Below are positions 7,080-13,686 of a DNA stretch of 56,255 nucleotides, one piece after another; position 1 is the first letter of the stretch, and each line of letters starts with the position of its first letter. The stretch spans positions 19,748-76,002 of the forward strand of contig DETV01000067.1 in assembly GCA_002361775.1 (NCBI GenBank). Reading direction: 5' to 3'. Position numbers and translations under genes: made by a program. The stretch comes from Eubacterium sp. UBA3279 (GTDB taxonomy: Bacteria > Bacillota > Clostridia > Lachnospirales > Lachnospiraceae). Below the pieces are notes generated by a model that did not search any database, was not told the origin of the DNA, and saw only the letters and a program-made list of their open reading frames with translations.

Positions 7080-7108
7080 ATTATATGTCAAGGGATTGTA
7101 TTTGTCAA
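7080..7108 (-). promoter_or_regulatory. strong sigma-A-type promoter of the antisense RNA
   Basis: Minus strand: TTGACA (7103-7108), 17-bp spacer, TATAAT (7080-7085), a perfect consensus. Confidence 0.88.
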
Positions 7109-7148
7109 ATCGTATCCGTCTATAATTATTACGAAAGGAGTTGTTACT

Positions 7149-7691
7149 ATGCCATTACCCAGCACCAAAACTTATACTACCGAAGATATTTACGCTCTTC
7201 CAGAAGGAGAACGTGCGGAACTGATTGATGGAGTTATTTACGATATGGCGCCGCCAAAACGTATCCATCAAAAACTCATTAGCGAACTTAGTTACATTTT
7301 AAACAGCCACATTAAATCTCACAATGGTCTTTGTGAAGTTTATCCTGCTCCATTTGCTGTATTTTTGAGCAAGGATAATCGAAACTACGTAGAACCTGAC
7401 ATCAGTGTAATATGTGATAAAAGAAAACTTTCAGATCGTGGCTGTGAAGGGACTCCTGATTTTATCATTGAAATTGTTTCTCCGTCCAGCCAACGTATGG
7501 ATTACCAGATTAAACTTTTCAAATATCGTACTGCCGGAGTAAAAGAATACTGGATTGTAAATCCTTCTACCCAAACAACCACTGTATATGGATTTGAAGA
7601 TGATAAAATTTCCGGACAATATAGTTTTGAAGAAACGATAAAAGCAGGTTTTTTTAAAGACCTGGAAATTCAAATGGCCAATTTACTGTAA
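7149..7691 (+). CDS. Uma2 family (DUF820) nuclease-fold protein
   Basis: A 180-residue protein with the PD-(D/E)XK-like Uma2 core: YTTEDIYALPEGERAELIDG, then YDMAPP, HQKLISELSYIL, YVEPDISVICD, and PDFIIEIVSPSSQRMDYQIK followed by KLFKYRTAGVKEYWIV. The D...E-x-V spacing is the presumed metal-binding site. Biochemical roles in this family are poorly known. The ATG at 7149 has AAAGGAG ten bases upstream; a longer frame from 7047 crosses the antisense promoter and is rejected. It lies between the toxin pair and the recombinase, on the recombinase strand. A role in element maintenance or defence would be a guess. Confidence 0.85.
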   Translation: MPLPSTKTYTTEDIYALPEGERAELIDGVIYDMAPPKRIHQKLISELSYILNSHIKSHNGLCEVYPAPFAVFLSKDNRNYVEPDISVICDKRKLSDRGCEGTPDFIIEIVSPSSQRMDYQIKLFKYRTAGVKEYWIVNPSTQTTTVYGFEDDKISGQYSFEETIKAGFFKDLEIQMANLL

Positions 7692-7737
7692 AACAAAAAC
7701 CGCCCGGTGCTACCAACACCAGACGGCCAAGTAACAT

Positions 7738-7785
7738 TCCGAAGAATGATACCCCAATTCATAAAATATTGTATCATCTTCGGAA
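7738..7785 (+). other. stem-loop between the Uma2 gene and the recombinase
   Basis: CCGAAGAATGATAC and GTATCATCTTCGG can pair, leaving one bulged base and a loop of about 17 bases. No T-run follows. It may be a weak terminator of the Uma2 transcript or an operator/leader structure for the recombinase. Confidence 0.5.
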
Positions 7786-7870
7786 CAGCCACGCAAGCGG
7801 AACATCCGTTCACCGCTGGCTGTTATTTTTGTACCCTGAAATGCATATACTCAACAAAGGAGATGATATT

Positions 7871-9304
7871 ATGCCAGAAAAATATCGAGACGGCGCCCTG
7901 TATATTCGTGTCAGTACCGATAAGCAAGAGGAGCTTTCTCCTGATGCTCAGAAGCGATTATTGTTGGACTATGCAAAGAAAAATAAAATTCTGGTAAATC
8001 CCGACTACATTTTTATAGAAAATGGTATCTCCGGGCGTAAAGCTCAAAAGCGGCCAGAATTTCAAAAAATGATTTCATTAGCCAAGTCCAATCCATCCCC
8101 ATTCCAAATTATCCTTGTATGGAAATTTAGCAGATTTGCCCGAAATCAGGAAGAATCCATAGTATATAAGTCCATGCTCAAAAAGCAATGTGGGGTCGAA
8201 GTAATCAGCACCTCCGAACCTCTCATTGATGGTCCTTTTGGCTCCCTCATCGAGCGTATTATCGAGTGGATGGATGAATACTACTCTATCAATCTCTCTG
8301 GAGAAGTAATCCGAGGTATGACAGAAAAGGCTTTGCGTGGCGGTTATCAGGCTACCCCTCCGTTGGGATATAGAGCTGTAGGGGAAGGGAAACCTTTCTT
8401 GGTGGTTCCGGAAGAAGCAAAGCTTGTTACATATATTTTCCAGCAATACTGCCAGTATCACAAAGAGCCTACTGCAATAGCCAGGCAAATCAATGAAATG
8501 GGGATTCGTACTAAAAGAGACGGACTGTTTGAAAAGAGAAATATTTCCTACATTTTGCAAAATAAATTCTATGTTGGAACTCTGGAATGGAACGGTATAA
8601 CAGCGAAAGGACAACACGAAACATTTATTTCACCGGAACTTTTCGAACAAGCGCAGGAAATCATCTCTTCTACTTTTAAATCGAAGAAAAGACGCAGTGT
8701 ATCTACCTGTAAACATTGGCTTGCTGGATTAGTTAAGTGTTCTATTTGTGGTGCTTCTTTGTCTTATAATACTGGGGAATACCCCCGTTTTGTCTGCTGG
8801 CGTTACGCCAAAGGATTTCATAGGGGAAACTCATCCATTTCAGAAGGTAAACTTATAGAAGCTGTCCTGGCATATCTGGAGAAAATTCTGAATGGAATGG
8901 ACTTTACTGTTTCTTACATAGAAAAGGAGAATCCGCAATTCACTGAAGAAGATCAACTGGAAAAGGATTGGGAAAATCTTTCTATCCGTGAAAAGCGTAT
9001 TCGTACCGCTTACGAAACCGGGGTTGATTCTCTCGAAGAATATAAAGAAAACAAAGAGCGCTTAAAAAAAGAACGAGAAGAACTTGAAGCGAAAAGGGCA
9101 AATCTTATCCAGACTGCTGCTGCACCAGATACAAAAGAACAGTTCCTTAAAAAAGTAAAAACTGTATTCGATATTTTAAAGAGTGACGAAGTTGAAAATG
9201 AGATAAAAGGCGTCTTTATTCGCTCCATCATAGAGGAGATTATTTATGACAAGGAGAAAGATACACTGACGTTCCATCTCTATACCCCTCAAAAAACCGC
9301 ATAA
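7871..9304 (+). CDS. large serine recombinase (site-specific integrase/excisionase)
   Basis: A 477-residue large serine recombinase. The resolvase domain begins GALYIRVSTDKQ with catalytic Ser15, continues ENGISGRKAQKRPEFQ and WKFSRFARNQEES with the conserved arginines. A recombinase domain (about 165-265) includes GYQATPPLGYRAV and FYVGTLEWNG. A zinc-ribbon-like part has CSIC then FVCWRYAKGFH, where the last ligand may be His. A long coiled coil follows (about 360-420). It cuts att sites with a 2-bp crossover and normally only integrates unless a directionality factor is present. The ATG at 7871 has AAAGGAG nine bases upstream. Its stop lies 19 bp before the attR half-site, the usual arrangement for such integrases. 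Confidence 0.95.
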   Translation: MPEKYRDGALYIRVSTDKQEELSPDAQKRLLLDYAKKNKILVNPDYIFIENGISGRKAQKRPEFQKMISLAKSNPSPFQIILVWKFSRFARNQEESIVYKSMLKKQCGVEVISTSEPLIDGPFGSLIERIIEWMDEYYSINLSGEVIRGMTEKALRGGYQATPPLGYRAVGEGKPFLVVPEEAKLVTYIFQQYCQYHKEPTAIARQINEMGIRTKRDGLFEKRNISYILQNKFYVGTLEWNGITAKGQHETFISPELFEQAQEIISSTFKSKKRRSVSTCKHWLAGLVKCSICGASLSYNTGEYPRFVCWRYAKGFHRGNSSISEGKLIEAVLAYLEKILNGMDFTVSYIEKENPQFTEEDQLEKDWENLSIREKRIRTAYETGVDSLEEYKENKERLKKEREELEAKRANLIQTAAAPDTKEQFLKKVKTVFDILKSDEVENEIKGVFIRSIIEEIIYDKEKDTLTFHLYTPQKTA

Positions 9305-9323
9305 ATACAGGTTTTTTCGCCAC

Positions 9324-9347
9324 TTCTAGGTTACCGGGGTAAGGGGG
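9324..9347 (+). other. predicted attR half-site and core
   Basis: The half-site TTCTAGGTTACCGGGGTAA (9324-9342) is followed directly by GGGGG (9343-9347). Joined with the left half-site it would make a 46-bp attP with an 8-bp centre GGGGGTGC. By symmetry the crossover dinucleotide would be GG (6107-6108 and 9346-9347). Confidence 0.75.
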
Positions 9348-9879
9348 ACCCGATGGTGAAATCAATGCCTCCATGCGGTATCTTTCTCAGCGTTTCGCTG
9401 CCCCCAACCGTATGTGCATGGCAGTTCTCACCGATGTAGCTACAGAGGAACTGGCTCACATGGAAATGATCGGAGCTATGGTTCATCAGCTCACCGCCAA
9501 CCTCAGTATGGAAGAAATCGAAAAAAGTGGTTTTTCTGATTATTATGTGGATCACACAGTGGGAATCTGGCCACAAGCAGCGGGCGGTGTTCCTTTAACA
9601 GCCAACCAGTTCCAATCAAAAGGCGATCCGATTACCGACTTGTTCGAAAGCCTTGCTGCCGAACAAAAAGCCCGAACTACTTACGACAATATTCTTCGTG
9701 TAGTCCGGGATATTCCAGAAATAGCAGATCCTATCCGCTTTTTAAGAGCTCGTGAAATTGTTCATTTCCAACGTTTCGGTGAAGCTTTACGAAGCGTACA
9801 GGAACAACTGGATTCCAAAAACTTCTATGCATTCAATCCAAGTTTTGACCCACCCTGTGAGGCTTCCTGTAAAAATTAA
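9343..9879 (+). CDS. cotJC: cotJC, 3' segment (spore coat Mn-catalase family, interrupted)
   Basis: 178 codons in frame from GGG 9343, reading GGPDGEINASMRYLSQRFA and on to the stop. It carries the ferritin-like di-metal residues of the Mn-catalase family: TDVATEELAHMEMIG, AAEQKARTTYDN and REIVHFQRFGEALR, then the CotJC end DSKNFYAFNPSFD. The first in-frame ATG (9373) has no ribosome binding site and would lack the conserved start, so this segment is not expected to be translated alone. Fused to 6017-6103 it gives a 207-residue CotJC of normal length. The reading frame shows no decay, which suggests selection for function. Two hairpins follow downstream. Confidence 0.93.
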   Translation, partial: GGPDGEINASMRYLSQRFAAPNRMCMAVLTDVATEELAHMEMIGAMVHQLTANLSMEEIEKSGFSDYYVDHTVGIWPQAAGGVPLTANQFQSKGDPITDLFESLAAEQKARTTYDNILRVVRDIPEIADPIRFLRAREIVHFQRFGEALRSVQEQLDSKNFYAFNPSFDPPCEASCKN

Positions 9880-9890
9880 TTTCAAAATAA

Positions 9891-9948
9891 GAATCTCCCC
9901 TGGAAATCAGTGTTTTTCACACCTGTGTTTCTATGGGAGATTCTATCC
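9891..9948 (+). terminator. hairpin after cotJC
   Basis: GAATCTCCC and GGGAGATTC pair around a loop of about 35 bases that contains a further small pairing. The tail is only moderately T-rich. Confidence 0.55.
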
Positions 9949-9981
9949 CTGACTTTGTTGTTGCAAATTTCATAGTTTTCT

Positions 9982-10024
9982 AAAATACTCACCAGTTTTT
10001 CCCAAAAATGGTGGTGAGTATTTT
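9982..10024. terminator. second hairpin after cotJC, bidirectional
   Basis: AAAATACTCACC (9982-9993) and GGTGAGTATTTT (10013-10024) are perfect inverted repeats with A/T flanks, able to end transcripts from both sides. The remaining bases between 9880 and 10130 hold nothing else I can recognise. Confidence 0.65.
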
Positions 10025-10130
10025 GAGAATCTATCGTACTCCCAACAAATCAATTCAGAATATTTCAATTTCGTTTTCCAGTTTCCTGAATTACTGTTTT
10101 CAACAGCCAATTACAGTTAAATTCTATTCA

Positions 10131-10577
10131 TTATTCAAAAGATATATTATCGGCAAAAAAGGCATACCAACCAATATCTACCTGCTTAATAACACCATTA
10201 TAATGATACGTTTCAATGCTCTCACTCTGTTTTATTAATTCCAGCGGTTCATTTCTGACTCCATCAGCACATACTACTTCTTTATACCATTCTGCAAATT
10301 CTCTGAACAGAATATTTGCCAGATTCCATCCATCTGTAACGCCTGCTAATTCAACGTTTTCCCTGTCATCACCCTCAAACGGCTGTATGCTATCAGGAAT
10401 CATTCCTACCATCTCCTGTATGTTTTCCTCTGTCATTGGTACTTTTGCCGGTGGTATAGAGAAGTTTGCCGGCTCAATGTTGTTCGGCTTCAGATATTCT
10501 TCCGTCTTCGTTTCATCTATGTTTTCTTCAGATGATTCCGTTGTATCTGATGTTTCCTCCTCAAATATATAATAACC
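10131..10577 (-). pseudogene. 5'-truncated remnant of a secreted or lipoprotein-like gene
   Basis: The frame is open from 10577 to the stop at 10131 but has no start codon until ATG 10436, which has no ribosome binding site. The part before that ATG encodes a Glu/Ser/Thr-rich linker (EEETSDTTESSEEN), typical after a lipoprotein signal sequence. In another frame just upstream (about 10580-10640) lies a basic-hydrophobic KRNLKALILSGKRFLRLL, like the start of a signal peptide, but again without ATG. The C-terminal part ends with KQVDIGWYAFFADNISFE. I do not recognise the family. Either a decayed gene or a short 101-residue protein from 10436; decay seems likelier. Confidence 0.5.
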
Positions 10578-10676
10578 TCAGGAATCTTTTACCCGATAAA
10601 ATCAAGGCTTTCAGATTCCTTTTTATGATTATAAAATCAAATTTATTATATAACTTTTGAGAATGTATGCCATCGT

Positions 10677-11120
10677 TTAAACTTTAACAATTTTTTTCTT
10701 TTTATAAACCAAATCTGTTTTTGTATGGTAACCCAACTGCCCATAAAATTTTTCATGTCTGCTGTCACTAATAGTTTCCAGAAAGGCGCACATAGCGCCC
10801 CGGATTTTTCCCCATTGCTCCGCTTCTTTTATCAACCGGCTTCCTATACCACAACTTTGATATTCCCTTAGAACCAATACTTCCTGTATATATAAATCCG
10901 GTGCATCATCAAACCAGTTTAAATGTCCCTGTAATATTCCGCATATTTTGTCTCCGCAAACCGCCTTTAATCCAATCCCGTCTTCTATATTCCACATTTG
11001 ATGAAGACGCCTGTATGCCCGTTCATAAGTCCAGTTGTCACCTTCTGCATTAAAATATTCCGCATATGATACTGCAAATATTTCCAGATCCTTTTCCGTC
11101 AAATACTCTGTCTGTATCAT
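10677..11120 (-). CDS. GNAT family N-acetyltransferase
   Basis: A 147-residue protein of the GCN5-related acetyltransferase fold. The acetyl-CoA pyrophosphate loop is QSCGIGSRLIKEAE (Q-x-x-G-x-G pattern), preceded by the beta strand LYIQEVLVLREY and followed by FYGQLGYHTKTDLVYKKK, a typical GNAT end. The substrate cannot be told; members act on amines of antibiotics, peptides or metabolites. It is the last gene of an SGNH-HD-GNAT group, 18 bp after the HD gene, and probably shares its transcript. Length is normal for the family. Confidence 0.85.
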   Translation of the reverse strand: MIQTEYLTEKDLEIFAVSYAEYFNAEGDNWTYERAYRRLHQMWNIEDGIGLKAVCGDKICGILQGHLNWFDDAPDLYIQEVLVLREYQSCGIGSRLIKEAEQWGKIRGAMCAFLETISDSRHEKFYGQLGYHTKTDLVYKKKKIVKV

Positions 11121-11138
11121 CTCACTTCTGTCCTTCCC

Positions 11139-11726
11139 TTATATTTCTGCCATCTGCTCTGCCACTTCCTCCTCACAGGAGCGCATCGCTAATATGGTTT
11201 TCTCAAACAATGTTTCCAAATCCCATCCCAGTCTCTCGGCTCCGGCAGAAATAACCTCTCTGGAGCATCCGGCGGCAAATCGTTTGTCCTTATATTTTTT
11301 CTTTAAGCTTTTTACTTCCATATCCATAACACTTTTTGACGGACGCATCAAAGCTGCTGACCAGATGAGTCCTGTCAGTTCATCTGCTGCAAAAAGTACC
11401 TTTTCCATTTCTTCTTTTGGTTCCAGGTCACAGCAAATGCCATATCCATGAGAGCAGATTGAATAAATCATATCCTCTGAAACACCGCCTTCTTTTAAAA
11501 GTTCAGGCGCTTTCAAACAATGTTCCTGTGGATAAAGTTCAAAATCTATATCGTGCAGCAGACCTGTGATTCCCCAATAATCTTCTTCCTCTCCAAAACC
11601 AAGATTTTTTGCATACCAGCGCATCACACCTTCCACTGTCAGAGCATGTTGAATATGAAATGGCTCCTTATTGTATTTTTTCAAAAGTTCCAGTGCCTGT
11701 GTACGGGTAATTTCACTTTTTCTCAT
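11139..11726 (-). CDS. HD domain hydrolase
   Basis: A 195-residue metal-dependent HD phosphohydrolase-like protein. The metal motif is visible as HIQHALTVEGVMRWYA, then GITGLLHDIDFELYP (HD), SICSHGYG and ADELTGLI. Length and layout match the small HD proteins of clostridia predicted to act on nucleotides or phosphate esters; the substrate is unknown. GAGG lies nine bases before the ATG. It sits 16 bp after the SGNH hydrolase and 18 bp before the GNAT gene, probably as one operon. All HD-core residues appear present. Confidence 0.85.
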   Translation of the reverse strand: MRKSEITRTQALELLKKYNKEPFHIQHALTVEGVMRWYAKNLGFGEEEDYWGITGLLHDIDFELYPQEHCLKAPELLKEGGVSEDMIYSICSHGYGICCDLEPKEEMEKVLFAADELTGLIWSAALMRPSKSVMDMEVKSLKKKYKDKRFAAGCSREVISAGAERLGWDLETLFEKTILAMRSCEEEVAEQMAEI

Positions 11727-11742
11727 AATATTTTTCCTCTTT

Positions 11743-12441
11743 TCATTTATTTTCTACAGCTTGAGCTACCGCTTCAGCAATTGCCTTTGCCCCTTTTTTA
11801 TTGGGATGGATTCCGTCTGCTCCAAACCATTCATTTTTTCCTTCAGTGAGTTCATATAAGTCCAGCACCTGCATATCTTTTTCTTTTCCAATTTCTTTTA
11901 TAATTCTGCTTTCTTCTTCAATGATTTCCCCATTCATCAAAACAGTTTTTTCCCAATCGGAAGCAGGCGGAAATATCTGAGGCAAAGTGGCAAGAATGAT
12001 TTTTGGGTTACCGGATAGTTTTTCATAGCTTTCCACCATGGCCAGATAGTCTTTCCTGAATGTTTTCGGGTTTTTCCAGTTTACTTCTTTTGAATCGTTG
12101 GTTCCCAGTAAAAGAACAATCACGTCTGCATCATATTTTAAGCTTTTTTCATACAGTTCTTCTTCCCAGTAAGGTGCATTCCCCTTTTTCTGAACGGTTA
12201 CCCCTGTCACACCGAAATTTCCCACTCTATATTGATCTGTTCCCAGAAGTTTTTGGAGCTGGACCGGATAACAATTTTCTTCTCTGTTTTTTATTCCTGT
12301 GCCAAAGGTAATACTGTCTCCCACACAGGCCACCGTGGTTTTGTTTTGTCCTCCAAGCCCTTCCATAAGATTCCAAAACACCAGCACAATAGCAACAAGG
12401 AAAAAAGCCTGCGCCCGTTTTCTTCTTTTGTTCTGATCCAT
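11743..12441 (-). CDS. SGNH/GDSL family hydrolase, membrane-anchored or secreted
   Basis: A 232-residue esterase/lipase-like protein with an N-terminal Arg/Lys-rich stretch and one hydrophobic segment (AFFLVAIVLVFWNLM), so it is exported or anchored. The GDS motif is VACVGDSITFGTG (catalytic Ser), the block-III Asn is in LLLGTNDSKE, and the Asp-His pair is ADGIHPNKKG. Such enzymes often deacetylate cell-wall or capsule sugars. An earlier ATG at 12513 has no ribosome binding site, while ATG 12441 has GAGGA upstream and is chosen. The membrane acyltransferase divergently encoded at 12675 may have a related role in surface acylation; that link is inference. Confidence 0.87.
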   Translation of the reverse strand: MDQNKRRKRAQAFFLVAIVLVFWNLMEGLGGQNKTTVACVGDSITFGTGIKNREENCYPVQLQKLLGTDQYRVGNFGVTGVTVQKKGNAPYWEEELYEKSLKYDADVIVLLLGTNDSKEVNWKNPKTFRKDYLAMVESYEKLSGNPKIILATLPQIFPPASDWEKTVLMNGEIIEEESRIIKEIGKEKDMQVLDLYELTEGKNEWFGADGIHPNKKGAKAIAEAVAQAVENK

Positions 12442-12674
12442 TTTCTCTTCCTCTTTCTTTTCTTTACGATTCATTATAAATCTTTTTTTATTCTCAAACC
12501 AGTTTTTATGCATTTTTTAACTTTTTTGTATGATTTTCGTAATATTTTTATCTGTTTTTCATCTTGTAATCTGATACATTGACCAGTAAAATGACGTTAG
12601 TAAAAATAGATGTCTCTATAACCCTTTCATCCGGACATCTTTATATTCAAAATTTAATTAAGGTGGATTTTTAT

Positions 12675-13664
12675 ATGCAGCAAGACACACATATTTCCAC
12701 AGGCAAAGATCAAAGGGAATATTTATTTGATAATTACAAGGTTCTCTTAATTGTCCTGGTGGTGATCGGTCATTTTATCGAACCCAGCTATGAGCAAAAT
12801 CCTTTTCTCTACGAATTGAAATGGGGAATCGTTGCTTTTCATATGCCGGCTTTTATTTTTATATCCGGTTATTTTTCAAAGAAAATCCCTTCCATCAAAA
12901 AACTGATTCAGGGATTGGTAATTCCTTATTTTGTATATGAAATCATTTATTATTTGTTGTATACATTAATTTTAGACAAAGAAACCGGCTTGTATTTGGC
13001 CAGACCAAAGTTTTCTCTCTGGTATCTGATGGCTTTGTTTGCCTGGAGAATTATGGCCCCGGTTGTTCAGAAAATTCCCGGACATCTTTTTTTGTCTCTG
13101 ATTGCCGGACTTTTAGTGGGCTTTACACAATTGGACAATTTTCTTTCCATCCCCCGGATTTTCTTTTTCTTTCCTTTTTTCCTTGCCGGATTAAGTTTCG
13201 ACAGTTCCTGTCTGAACCGCTTCCGCAATAAAAAAGGGTATTTTGGAGCCTGGGCAGTCCTGGGAGCTTTTATTGTTTTTCTTTTTGCAGACGAATATCA
13301 CGACCACTTATCTCCACAGATATTTTACGGCAGATATTCCTACTCTGATATGGGACTTGACAATTTAGAAGGAGTACTCATTCGCATCCTTTGTTATTGC
13401 ATATCCTTCTTACTGATTTACCTCTTTATGCTGGTTCTTCCCACTGAGAAGAAATCCTATTCTTATCTGGGACAGCGCACCATGGCTATCTATATTTTCC
13501 ATGGTTTCATCTACAGTTGTTTTAAATATGGTTCTTCCATCCTCTCTTCTGTAGAAAGTAATTTGGAAAGTCTTTTATTGATTGTCTTCTGCCTGTTTCT
13601 TGTATGGCTGCTTTCCAGAAAGCCTTTTGTAACCTTTACTAACAAAATTGCCCATCTCATCTGA
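12675..13664 (+). CDS. acyltransferase 3 family membrane protein
   Basis: A 329-residue integral membrane protein with about ten hydrophobic segments. It starts in the family manner: YLFDNYKVLLIVLVVIGHFI, then VAFHMPAFIFISGYF, with the catalytic-type His of IGHF. The family moves O-acyl groups, mostly acetyl, onto sugars of peptidoglycan, polysaccharides or membrane lipids. AAGGTGG lies eight bases before ATG 12675; an upstream in-frame ATG at 12579 lacks a ribosome binding site. The end of the gene forms a terminator hairpin with the following bases. It is divergent from the SGNH hydrolase gene. Confidence 0.88.
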   Translation: MQQDTHISTGKDQREYLFDNYKVLLIVLVVIGHFIEPSYEQNPFLYELKWGIVAFHMPAFIFISGYFSKKIPSIKKLIQGLVIPYFVYEIIYYLLYTLILDKETGLYLARPKFSLWYLMALFAWRIMAPVVQKIPGHLFLSLIAGLLVGFTQLDNFLSIPRIFFFFPFFLAGLSFDSSCLNRFRNKKGYFGAWAVLGAFIVFLFADEYHDHLSPQIFYGRYSYSDMGLDNLEGVLIRILCYCISFLLIYLFMLVLPTEKKSYSYLGQRTMAIYIFHGFIYSCFKYGSSILSSVESNLESLLLIVFCLFLVWLLSRKPFVTFTNKIAHLI

Positions 13665-13686
13665 GAATGGGCGATTTTGTTTTTTA
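13644..13686. terminator. shared terminator of the acyltransferase and PTS enzyme I genes
   Basis: AAAATTGCCCAT pairs with ATGGGCGATTTTG around TCATCTGAGA and is followed on the plus strand by TTTTTT. It overlaps the acyltransferase stop and lies 1 bp after the convergent enzyme I gene. Confidence 0.85.

Larger units (their letters stand above)
6104..9347 (+). mobile_element. skin-like intervening element inside cotJC (3,239 bp, serine recombinase type)
   Basis: The element begins and ends at a shared GGGGG (6104-6108 and 9343-9347), so one recombination removes 3,239 bp. It separates two in-register parts of cotJC. The cargo is two small minus-strand ORFs next to the left end, a decayed small ORF, a holin-like toxin with antisense RNA, a Uma2-family protein and a large serine recombinase whose stop is 19 bp from the right half-site. 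It has the recombinase and att layout of a minimal integrative element but no phage structural, replication or conjugation genes. Resemblance to developmentally excised elements of sigK and spsM is inferred from location and architecture. Whether it excises is untested. Confidence 0.88.

Noticed and set aside
7824..7851. sigma-E-like promoter before the recombinase (TTATTTT, 14 bp, CATATACT)
   Set aside because: The -35 has two mismatches, and the expected start would fall on the ribosome binding site at 7857-7862, so it is not listed as a feature.
6104..9347. Transposon with a 5-bp target duplication (GGGGG)
   Set aside because: There are no transposase genes or terminal inverted repeats at the very ends outside the att-like half-sites; a large serine recombinase is present, and the GGGGG is better explained as an att core.
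6104..9347. Group II intron or intein inside cotJC
   Set aside because: No reverse transcriptase/maturase, intron domain V or intein splice motifs; the frame is broken at the DNA level with att-like ends.
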